From Acidimicrobiaceae bacterium (lineage in GTDB: Bacteria > Actinomycetota > Acidimicrobiia > Acidimicrobiales > Microtrichaceae): a DNA stretch of 8,488 nucleotides. The stretch lies in the NCBI GenBank assembly GCA_003514205.1, contig DORQ01000318.1:24726-33213 (forward strand). The letters run 5' to 3'. The notes beneath the pieces are model-generated. The model made no database searches, was not told where the DNA came from, and saw only the letters and a program-made list of their open reading frames with translations. Below, piece after piece: positions 1-5,774 of this stretch; position 1 is the first letter of the stretch; the number at the start of each line of letters is the position of its first letter. The position numbers and the translations under genes were made by a program.

Positions 1-721
1 TGGAACCTACCGTGCCGAAGACCGTGACTGTTCCAGCGGGGGCCGTCAGATTGTCAGCGGTTCCATGAACGAACAGCACTGGCTCGGTGATTCTCCCTGC
101 CTCGGCTACCGCTGCAACTCGAGCGATATTCATCTGGGCTCCTGTGCCCGCCGTGATCTTGCCACGGAAATTCAACGGATCGGCGTTGTAGTCGGCCAGA
201 ACCGCGGGGTCGTGTGAGATCGTCGAGTCATCCAACACAATGGTCTTCAGGTTGGGCGCCACCTTCGCTAACAAGTTCACCACTTTGATGAGCGGGGCAG
301 GTACCCCCTCGGCTGGTGCCAACAAGGCGCTGGCGATGATGGCGCCCGCAATCTTGCCGGCCTTGCCGCTTTCGAGTGCCCGAACCACGGCCAGTCCGCC
401 CATGCTGTGTCCATACAAAAACAGGGGCCGGTCGGTCCGAACCTGGTCAATTCGACTCAGAAGATCATCAACGAGGAGCCCAAAGTCATCCACGCTTCCG
501 AAGGGTATTCCGCTGCTCTTGCCGTGCCCGCGGTGATCAAGCGCATGGACTGCAACTCCAGCCGCACAGAAGTGCTCGGCGACATGGCGGTATCGAGCGC
601 AGTGCTCGGCATACCCATGGGCGAGCACGAGGTCTGCAACTGGCTCTCCCTCTGGAAGCCAGTCCACCGTGTGGAGCTTGACGTTTCTTGCACCGTTGAG
701 TGTTGCAGTCGATTCGATCAC
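1..721 (-). CDS. Monoacylglycerol lipase-like alpha/beta hydrolase (C-terminus beyond the window)
   Basis: Serine hydrolase of the Hydrolase_4 / monoglyceride lipase family, expected to release fatty acids from monoacylglycerols; no signal peptide, so probably cytoplasmic or membrane-associated. About 240 residues are visible. In order: an HGYAEH oxyanion-hole segment near residues 50-55, an ALDHRGHGKSSG block near 75-87, the nucleophile elbow GHSMGG with Ser106, an ISHDP...ADYNADPL segment near 175-190, and VLFVHGTADN with the probable catalytic Asp223. The spacing matches M. tuberculosis Rv0183, whose family places the catalytic His about 30 residues later, beyond the left edge. The GTG at 721 is the only plausible start: the frame has a TGA about 60 bases upstream and no closer ATG. 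No good Shine-Dalgarno is visible, so the start is moderately sure. It is divergent from the plus-strand gene at 809, with 87 bases between them that may hold both promoters. Family assignment is firm; substrate is inferred. Confidence 0.9.
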   Translation of the reverse strand, partial: MIESTATLNGARNVKLHTVDWLPEGEPVADLVLAHGYAEHCARYRHVAEHFCAAGVAVHALDHRGHGKSSGIPFGSVDDFGLLVDDLLSRIDQVRTDRPLFLYGHSMGGLAVVRALESGKAGKIAGAIIASALLAPAEGVPAPLIKVVNLLAKVAPNLKTIVLDDSTISHDPAVLADYNADPLNFRGKITAGTGAQMNIARVAAVAEAGRITEPVLFVHGTADNLTAPAGTVTVFGTVGS

Positions 722-808
722 GGGGGAGAGGCTATTGCGGCTACAACAAGATGTCGATGCGGCTCATTCATGTCCATGCGCCGGGCCCGAACATGACAGG
801 CTGAACCC

Positions 809-1246
809 ATGACTACCTCCGCAGAACCAGTGCTCGTCGACCTCTCCGACTTTGACGCCGTGGGGATCCTGGCGAACGTGATCCTCGCGCTCCGAGCGAA
901 TGCAATCGAACGCAACGAAGATGTCGCTGCAACCGTTTCTGCTCCTGACGCGTGGCACAGACTCGTCATTACCTGCAGCAGTACTGGAAACCTCGTTCTG
1001 AGGGTTCGCTTCACCGACCTCACCGTGTCGAGGGCGAAGAATGTTGCCAAGGCCCTCGCCCAGCGGGGGTGGCAACTCGATGAGGACCGTGACGGCGCAG
1101 CGGTTCGCCAGAAGCCGGGAATCGAAGCGACTGAGATCGCGTTCGTCGCGCTCGCAACGCTGAGCTGTGCGGGCGCCCCCTCAGACACACGAACCGTCAC
1201 CGGAGCAACGGTCACGGGCACACCAATCTCACTTCATCTCGATTGA
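809..1246 (+). CDS. Conserved-looking hypothetical protein, possible YbjN/TY-Chap-type fold
   Basis: A 145-residue acidic, soluble-looking protein without signal peptide or membrane segment, and the only complete plus-strand gene here. I do not recognise the family with certainty. It has an amphipathic N-terminal helix (FDAVGILANVILALRANAI, about 15-33), a strand pair around LVITCSSTGNLVLRVRF (52-68), a helix (TVSRAKNVAKALAQRGW, 72-88) and a hydrophobic C-terminal helix (EIAFVALATLSC, 109-120). The order 'strand, strand, helix ending in GW, variable loop, final helix' recalls actinobacterial YbjN/TY-Chap-like domains; this is a weak resemblance. It is preferred over the opposite-strand frame (1221-718), whose translation is rich in Ser/Arg/Ala and looks like a shadow. 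The ATG at 809 has only a weak AGG eight bases upstream. It is divergent from the lipase gene and convergent with the operon ending at 1282, so it is probably a separate transcription unit. Confidence 0.65.
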   Translation: MTTSAEPVLVDLSDFDAVGILANVILALRANAIERNEDVAATVSAPDAWHRLVITCSSTGNLVLRVRFTDLTVSRAKNVAKALAQRGWQLDEDRDGAAVRQKPGIEATEIAFVALATLSCAGAPSDTRTVTGATVTGTPISLHLD

Positions 1247-1277
1247 AGCCAAGCCGAAGCCGGGGCGAAGCCAGGCC
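1245..1277. repeat. Three tandem 11-bp GAAGCC repeats in the convergent gap
   Basis: GAAGCC recurs at 1245, 1256 and 1267, each followed by a five-base spacer (AAGCC, GGGGC, AGGCC), giving three imperfect 11-bp units in a row. The array begins in the TGA stop of the plus-strand gene (1244-1246) and fills nearly all the 35 bases before the stop of the opposing gene at 1282. No clean hairpin with a T-run is visible, so I do not call it a terminator. Confidence 0.6.
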
Positions 1278-1281
1278 GAAA

Positions 1282-1917
1282 TCAGATCCCGAACGACGCC
1301 GATTTCAGTTGCTCGATATCAGAATCCTGGCCGTCGAATTCGAGCCGCGTATGGGCTTGGCGCCCCTCGAGAAACATGACCAGTTCACCAACCTCACCAT
1401 TCAACGTCACCATCGAGGCAGCTGACTTCACGGTGACGGGAACCCTGTTGGGAGCCTGAAGGATCACCCCAACGGGCGCCTTACGTGCAAGTACTTTGCC
1501 CATACGGCACAGGATCTTCCAGAGCTCGGCATCCAGCCCAGGGCTCAAGACTCGAGGTTCCCAACCATCGATCGCTCTCCGAACGTCTTCGTGATGAACG
1601 AAATACTCCAGCGTGTTCGCTGCACGGTCGATTGGCCCGGGGTGCATGACCGAATACCACGGAGGGCCAGACCGAATGAGTTCCACGATCTTCTCAAACG
1701 GCTGTTGTGCTGCTCGTTGGCGTACCGATTCACCATGCGCAGCAAGTGGTGCGGCGAGGATGCCCAATGCGGCATCGGGCCGCCGTTCGCGAATCAGTAG
1801 ATGCGCTGCCAGATCACAAGTAGTCCAGCCTTCGCAGAGCGTTTCGGCGAGCGGTCCCCGCTCTGCCAGCAAGTCACATAGGGCGGATCGCTCCAACTGG
1901 GCATGGTTCACAGGCAT
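1282..1917 (-). CDS. TIGR03085 family protein (mycothiol-dependent isomerase/DinB-like fold)
   Basis: A 211-residue protein matching the actinobacterial TIGR03085 family over its full length. Hallmarks: ERSALCDLLAERGP at 9-22, LCEGWTTCDLAAHLLIRERRPDAA at 27-50, RSGPPW at 82-87, the NTLEYFVHHEDVRRA block at 101-115, and the closing LKSASFGI. In the related maleylpyruvate isomerase N-terminal/DinB fold the conserved His and acidic residues bind a divalent metal; candidate ligands here are His39, Glu104, His108 and His109. The biochemical function of TIGR03085 is, to my knowledge, not established; mycothiol-linked chemistry is an inference from the fold. It is the last gene of the operon, 34 bases after the FrnE-like gene, and may only be co-transcribed. 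The ATG fits the usual family start, although no strong ribosome-binding site precedes it. Confidence 0.88.
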   Translation of the reverse strand: MPVNHAQLERSALCDLLAERGPLAETLCEGWTTCDLAAHLLIRERRPDAALGILAAPLAAHGESVRQRAAQQPFEKIVELIRSGPPWYSVMHPGPIDRAANTLEYFVHHEDVRRAIDGWEPRVLSPGLDAELWKILCRMGKVLARKAPVGVILQAPNRVPVTVKSAASMVTLNGEVGELVMFLEGRQAHTRLEFDGQDSDIEQLKSASFGI

Positions 1918-1951
1918 GAGATGAGCCTAGGACATCGAGACCTGCCTGAGA

Positions 1952-2656
1952 TCAGCACTGTGGGGCTGATGCCTCCGGCGCAAGTGCAGCTTTGCGCAGC
2001 ATCTTGAGCAGTCGTTCTGGCGGCTGGGCCCCGCTGACACCAACCCCGCCGTTGACCCGAAAGAAGGGGACGCCCGTGATGTCTTGTTGTCGCGCCTCAT
2101 GTTCGTCGGAACGCACCGCTGCCAGATAGTCCTCCGAGGCAAGCATCGCCCTAACCTCAGCTGGATCGAAGCCAATCTCTGCGGCGCACCCAACAAGCAC
2201 CTCTGGATCTCGAAGGTCAAGACCTTCGCAGAAGTACCCAAAGAAGAGCCGTTCCTTCATTCGCGAGGCGAGGTCCAGTAGGGCCCCGGCACCCGAGCCC
2301 GAATTCGCCGGTTGATCGAGGTTCTGCGCCGCTGCGAAATGAACGAGACGATGGGCATCGAGGGTGTTGCACCGTTTCGCCAGGTCGAATCGATACGCAA
2401 GTCCAACTGACCTGCCCGCCTCGGAAACCCGTTCCATCATCTCAGCAGCCTGCAGCTCCGAACATCGATACTTCTTGGCCAACATAGGAATGAGATCGAT
2501 CCTCTGATCAAGAGGAGCGTGTGGATCAAGCTCGTAACTCCGCCACACAATCTCGATCGGCTCGGTCGTCTCGAACTGCTCCAGGGCGGCTTCAAGATTG
2601 CGTTTGCCGATGTAGCACCACGGGCACACCAGATCCGACCAGACCTCGATCAGCAT
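1952..2656 (-). CDS. FrnE-like DsbA-family dithiol oxidoreductase
   Basis: A 234-residue thioredoxin-fold protein with an inserted helical domain, of the FrnE / DsbA-like PF01323 family. The first strand MLIEVWSDLVCPWC ends in the redox motif Cys11-Pro-Trp-Cys14, which continues as YIGKRNLEAAL. The insert holds DAHRLVHFAA (100-109) and MKERLFFGYFCEGLDL (133-148). The C-terminal thioredoxin part has ITGVPFF with the probable cis-Pro197, then VSGAQPPERL. There is no signal peptide, so it is likely cytoplasmic, as is usual for FrnE proteins. The CPWC dithiol favours disulfide exchange over the isomerase role of 2-hydroxychromene-2-carboxylate isomerases in the same superfamily. A loop around 114-130 (QPANSGSGAG) looks longer than usual for the family. 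The ATG overlaps the TAA stop of the SDR gene by one base (TAATG), with AAGGAA about ten bases upstream, indicating translational coupling. Its partner in this pathway is unknown. Confidence 0.9.
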   Translation of the reverse strand: MLIEVWSDLVCPWCYIGKRNLEAALEQFETTEPIEIVWRSYELDPHAPLDQRIDLIPMLAKKYRCSELQAAEMMERVSEAGRSVGLAYRFDLAKRCNTLDAHRLVHFAAAQNLDQPANSGSGAGALLDLASRMKERLFFGYFCEGLDLRDPEVLVGCAAEIGFDPAEVRAMLASEDYLAAVRSDEHEARQQDITGVPFFRVNGGVGVSGAQPPERLLKMLRKAALAPEASAPQC

Positions 2657-3474
2657 TACCGCTTAAGTTCCTTCCGAGCAGCGGCGATGGTGATCTTCTG
2701 AGGCACAACTGCTGGAAGCCGCGACAGCAGATCGATGAGTCGCCCATCTGGACCAATAACGGCACGCCGGCGGTTGCGTTGCACGGCCTTGAGAATCTGA
2801 GTTGCTGCCTGTTCAGGAGTTGTCTTCGCCAACTTGTCGAACTCATCGGGGTTCGCTGGGGGCAGGCTCGAATCGGTGCGAGCGTTCCTCGCGATATTGG
2901 TCTTAATCCCTCCGGGGTGGATCGTCGTCGCAGAAACGCAGCTCTTGTCGATTTCGAGTTCCATCCTCAGCGCATCGGTGTAGCCCCGCACTGCAAACTT
3001 CGCCGCGTTATACACCGACTGCGAGGGAACGCTCACCAGACCGAACACGCTGGAGATGTTCACCACATGCCCTGAGCCAGATGCCTCCAAAATGGGAAGG
3101 AACGCCTGCGTCCCATACACAACTCCCCAGAAGTTGATGTTCATCAACCAGTTGAAATCCTCCATGGTGGTCGCGGCCACCTTTGATTTCAGGCCAACTC
3201 CGGCGTTGTTAAAGATCAGATTCGCCGTTCCATGGCTGTCCTTCACGCTTGAGGCCCACTCGAATACAGCATCTCGGTCGGCAACATCGAGCCGTTGTGA
3301 GGTCACCTTGACCGCCCAGCCCTCGCACTGCGAGACCGTTTCCGCGAGCGCTTCCTCATTGATGTCGGAGAGGGCGACATGGCACCCACGCGAGGCCAGA
3401 TCCAGCGCGAGTGCGCGACCTATTCCCGAACCTGCGCCAGTAATGGCCGCTACTTTGCCTTTGAACTGCTTCAT
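2656..3474 (-). CDS. Short-chain dehydrogenase/reductase, Rv3085-like
   Basis: A 272-residue classical SDR that interconverts an alcohol and a ketone or aldehyde using a nicotinamide cofactor. The Rossmann motif TGAGSGIG is at 12-19, Asp37 at the end of beta-2 suggests NAD(H) preference, LDVAD is at 62-66 and NNAG at 89-92. The catalytic set is Asn114, Ser142, Tyr155 and Lys159 (YNAAK). HPGGIKTNIARNA (186-198) is typical of the mycobacterial SDR group including Rv3085 of the mymA operon. The substrate cannot be read from the sequence. The frame is open upstream to 3657, but that extension lies inside the preceding gene and lacks SDR character. The ATG at 3474 has a strong AAAGGAG seven bases upstream and starts right at the family N-terminus (MKQFKGKVAAITG). 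The gene lies 22 bases after PF10118 copy 1 and shares one base with the FrnE-like gene. Confidence 0.95.
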   Translation of the reverse strand: MKQFKGKVAAITGAGSGIGRALALDLASRGCHVALSDINEEALAETVSQCEGWAVKVTSQRLDVADRDAVFEWASSVKDSHGTANLIFNNAGVGLKSKVAATTMEDFNWLMNINFWGVVYGTQAFLPILEASGSGHVVNISSVFGLVSVPSQSVYNAAKFAVRGYTDALRMELEIDKSCVSATTIHPGGIKTNIARNARTDSSLPPANPDEFDKLAKTTPEQAATQILKAVQRNRRRAVIGPDGRLIDLLSRLPAVVPQKITIAAARKELKR

Positions 3475-3481
3475 CGCTGAG

Positions 3482-3488
3482 CTCCTTT
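3482..3488 (-). promoter_or_regulatory. Ribosome-binding site that fixes the SDR start
   Basis: AAAGGAG on the minus strand, seven bases before the ATG at 3474. It lies in the 22-base gap after the upstream stop codon and rules in this start over the longer open frame to 3657. Confidence 0.8.
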
Positions 3489-3496
3489 GAACAGCT

Positions 3497-4384
3497 TCAT
3501 AGTTGTACTTCTTGTTGATGTGACGAGGAGGAGTTTGAGATCTCACCAGTCGGGCCGAAGAGACGCTCCCGCCAATACTGCTCACTCGAGGTGGTGTCGC
3601 GTTGCGACGGGTGGAACTGAGCAGCGTCGTACTCGCGAAGTGCGTTCCACACCTCACGCCGAAAGAGGGGCGCCGTTCGGAATTCTCGCCAGTGCGATCT
3701 GAGCACGCCCCTCTCGCGACTCCTTGGATCGCTGAGGACTGACAGCAGAACGATGGTTGTTATCCCAAACAGAAAGCCGAGTCGGGTCCCCTTCATGATG
3801 AGCACTCGTTGTCGCTCCTTACCACTCATCGCTCGGAACACATCAAAGGCCACCGACTTGTGTTCAGATTCTTCGAGGGCGTGCCAGAGGAAGAGATTCT
3901 GGAGCACCTCGGCGCCCAGCGACTCCTTGGCGCCGTTGGGCGCCATCAACACCTCTGCCATGATCGCCGTGAAATGCTCCATTGCGGCAGTAACGGCAAG
4001 GTTCGCCGAAGGCGACATGACGCGTTCACGATGTTTGATCTCCCACCGACAGAACCTGCCGATCCGCTCCACCGGATACCCAAGTTCAGCGAGGCGCAGG
4101 TTGAGCAGCCGGTGCTCTCGCCCGTGGGAGGCCTCCTGCCCAATGAAGCCGGCCACTTGTCCCTTGAGAACGGGATCGGAAAGCTGCCCTCGATAGTGCC
4201 GCACGGACCGAACGAAGTAGTCCTCGCCATCGGGAAACACCGCAGAGAGGCATGCATTGAGGTGACAGTGAAAGACATTGCCACCTGCAGCAAACTCCTT
4301 GGGCAACTCCGCAAGGGCCGACTCGAACGACAGTCGTCGAGGTGCAATAGGTGACTGAAGCTCAACTGTTCCGACAGCTCCCAT
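3497..4384 (-). CDS. PF10118 predicted metal-dependent hydrolase, copy 1
   Basis: A 295-residue member of the PF10118/COG3687 family. The ferritin-like pattern of Glu/His pairs on helices is clear: PDGEDYFVRSVRHYR with Glu54, FIGQEASHGREH with Glu84, His87 and His91, AMEHFTA with Glu136 and His137, and WHALEESEHK with His168, Glu171, Glu172 and His175. Such residues probably bind a di-metal centre. The family name 'hydrolase' is a prediction; an oxygen-activating role is equally compatible with the motifs. A hydrophobic stretch at about 202-217 (LGFLFGITTIVLLSVL) may touch or cross the membrane. The C-terminus has REYDAAQFHPSQRDTT (250-265), shared with copy 2, and ends in a Ser-rich tail. 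The ATG starts eight bases after the lipoprotein stop. The nearest GAGGAG lies inside that gene's last codons, 14 bases away, so translation may depend on coupling. Confidence 0.88.
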   Translation of the reverse strand: MGAVGTVELQSPIAPRRLSFESALAELPKEFAAGGNVFHCHLNACLSAVFPDGEDYFVRSVRHYRGQLSDPVLKGQVAGFIGQEASHGREHRLLNLRLAELGYPVERIGRFCRWEIKHRERVMSPSANLAVTAAMEHFTAIMAEVLMAPNGAKESLGAEVLQNLFLWHALEESEHKSVAFDVFRAMSGKERQRVLIMKGTRLGFLFGITTIVLLSVLSDPRSRERGVLRSHWREFRTAPLFRREVWNALREYDAAQFHPSQRDTTSSEQYWRERLFGPTGEISNSSSSHQQEVQL

Positions 4385-4392
4385 GAGTTGCG

Positions 4393-5688
4393 CTACTTCT
4401 CCTCGAACTCATAGGTCATCTCTACCCCATCAAATGCGGTGGTGATCCCAGCGCCAAGCCCGACCGGGTCGGAATCGGTTCCAAATGCCGACCGGAGTTG
4501 CGCAACGGTGAGATGCTGAATGACCGTCCACCCCAATTCCGTATCGAGATCCTCAGATCCGCAACCGTTTCTCCCCAAATCCAGCAAGCGATCAGGAATT
4601 GGCAGGCCAAGGTCTTTCGCAAGAAGAATGAGATCAGTGCCCGAACGAATTGCGAGACAGGAATCACCAAACGCGTTGTGGCCGAGATCGTTGATCACAA
4701 CGAGGCGCTTTGGCGCCTGGAGCAGGTCGTAGGCCTGCTTAGCCTCATCGGGTGTGATTGCAATGTCACTCGCTCCAGCAATGATCATCGTCGGCGTACC
4801 CGTGGTCGAGGGAGCGCTTGGCGGCACTGGAGCCCAGCCAATCACTGCAGAGATTCTCGGGTCATCGAGTAGCTGAAACATGGTGCCCGCTCCTGCCGAG
4901 TGACCAAGACCGGCGATACGCGACTCGTCCACCGATCCGCTGAGCACAGCCGTTGGCTTCGCCGACTCAGCAATCAACAGGTCGGCTGCACCAAGTGCAA
5001 CCACTCCGAGTGCACTCCGGTCCACCCCACTGCCACCGCCAAACGACGCGAGCAGCCCGTACTCCGCGAAATCGATCGAGGCGACCACGTACCCCCAGGA
5101 TGCAAGGCCCGATAACGGCAGCCCATACACACCGTTCCACCCGCCACTTCCATGGGAGAACAACACCAGCGGGAAGGGGCCATCAGGATCCGCGGGAACG
5201 TCCTGGAACGCTGGTAGCTCAACGGTGAGGTCGGTGCCCTCAGGCGGTTGAGGTAGTCCAGCGAGCACATCGGCTGGGATGCCGTCAGTCTGAAGGTACG
5301 TTGCCCGAGGCTTATCGGCAGTGGCAGCCTGATCTGCTGGGTAGTAGACGACCACTGATCGACCATCGGCCATTGCCAGCTTCGTGACCCCAACGGCGTG
5401 CGGCCCTGGCTCTGCATAGGCTGGCGAACTGGATGTGTCGGTCGGTACCGACGAGGTCGTTGTGGTGCCCTCAGACCGCTTGGAGTTCCCGGTTGAGTCA
5501 GCATCAGCGCCGCTGCCATTCTTGGACTCGGCGCACCCTGGCGCAACAAGCACCGTGCACAATACGACCGCGAACGCCGCTCTTCCAGGTGGGAATACAC
5601 GACCAGCTGGGAATACACGACCAACTGGGCGTACACGACGTCCTGCTCCTGAACCTCGTTGATCCATGTGCCGATCCGTTCCCCTCAT
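4393..5688 (-). CDS. Predicted secreted lipoprotein alpha/beta hydrolase (PAF-acetylhydrolase/chlorophyllase-like)
   Basis: A 431-residue serine esterase-type protein. The N-terminus has an unusually long Arg-rich region (RRVRPVGRVFP..., 17-36), a hydrophobic core AAFAVVLCTVLVAPG and Cys52, a plausible lipid-attachment site although Pro at -2 makes the lipobox imperfect. A Ser/Thr-rich linker follows (about 55-92), typical of actinobacterial lipoproteins. The catalytic domain has an oxyanion segment FSHGSGG (177-183), the elbow GLGHSAGAG with Ser264, probable Asp308 in AGASDIA and probable His337 in DLGHNAFGDSC. Cys344 and Cys376 could form a disulfide outside the cell. The pattern resembles COG4188/PF12740-type hydrolases; the substrate is unknown. 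The ATG at 5688 is chosen because AAGGGGG precedes it; a GTG at 5736 and an ATG at 5667 are also possible. It lies 86 bases after the monooxygenase and eight before PF10118 copy 1. Confidence 0.88.
   Translation of the reverse strand: MRGTDRHMDQRGSGAGRRVRPVGRVFPAGRVFPPGRAAFAVVLCTVLVAPGCAESKNGSGADADSTGNSKRSEGTTTTSSVPTDTSSSPAYAEPGPHAVGVTKLAMADGRSVVVYYPADQAATADKPRATYLQTDGIPADVLAGLPQPPEGTDLTVELPAFQDVPADPDGPFPLVLFSHGSGGWNGVYGLPLSGLASWGYVVASIDFAEYGLLASFGGGSGVDRSALGVVALGAADLLIAESAKPTAVLSGSVDESRIAGLGHSAGAGTMFQLLDDPRISAVIGWAPVPPSAPSTTGTPTMIIAGASDIAITPDEAKQAYDLLQAPKRLVVINDLGHNAFGDSCLAIRSGTDLILLAKDLGLPIPDRLLDLGRNGCGSEDLDTELGWTVIQHLTVAQLRSAFGTDSDPVGLGAGITTAFDGVEMTYEFEEK
5590..5643. repeat. Three tandem 18-bp units coding the signal-peptide n-region
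   Basis: Units at 5590-5607, 5608-5625 and 5626-5643. Units 1 and 2 differ at one base; unit 3 is more diverged. On the minus strand they encode a hexapeptide repeat VRPVGR-VFPAGR-VFPPGR just before the hydrophobic core of the lipoprotein signal peptide. Each unit adds one or two Arg. A unit length divisible by three means gain or loss keeps the frame. Confidence 0.85.
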
Positions 5689-5692
5689 GGTT

Positions 5693-5699
5693 CCCCCTT
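5693..5699 (-). promoter_or_regulatory. Ribosome-binding site for the lipoprotein hydrolase
   Basis: AAGGGGG on the minus strand, four bases before the ATG at 5688. It favours this start over the in-frame GTG at 5736, which lacks a comparable site, and over the ATG at 5667. Confidence 0.6.
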
Positions 5700-5774
5700 G
5701 CAGTTGGCACAGCGTACCCTGCAGCGCCCGATGCACCCGTGGGCACCACGCACGAGTGCGGCCGCCTGATCGCC

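Noticed and set aside
407..796. Plus-strand open frame of 129 codons
   Set aside because: It is exactly antisense to the monoacylglycerol lipase, which has clear catalytic motifs on the minus strand.
718..1221. Minus-strand open frame of 167 codons opposite the gene at 809-1246
   Set aside because: The product is dominated by Ser, Arg, Ala and Thr with no motif, as expected from the antisense of a GC-rich gene.
2521..3075. Plus-strand open frame of 184 codons
   Set aside because: Antisense to the SDR and the start of the FrnE-like gene; no recognisable domain in the translation.
3475..3657. 61-codon N-terminal extension of the SDR
   Set aside because: It lies inside PF10118 copy 1, is unlike any SDR N-terminus, and a strong AAAGGAG precedes the ATG at 3474.
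3809..4354. Plus-strand open frame of 181 codons
   Set aside because: Antisense to PF10118 copy 1. A similar antisense frame recurs opposite copy 2 (7755-8177) only because the coding strands are alike.
5689..5736. 16-codon extension of the lipoprotein hydrolase from a GTG
   Set aside because: There is no ribosome-binding site at 5736, while AAGGGGG stands just before the ATG at 5688. Not excluded outright.
5749..5760. Short hairpin CGCAC-GA-GTGCG between monooxygenase and lipoprotein genes
   Set aside because: Five-base arms and a two-base loop without a T-run; overlaps the region just upstream of the monooxygenase stop, too weak to call a terminator.
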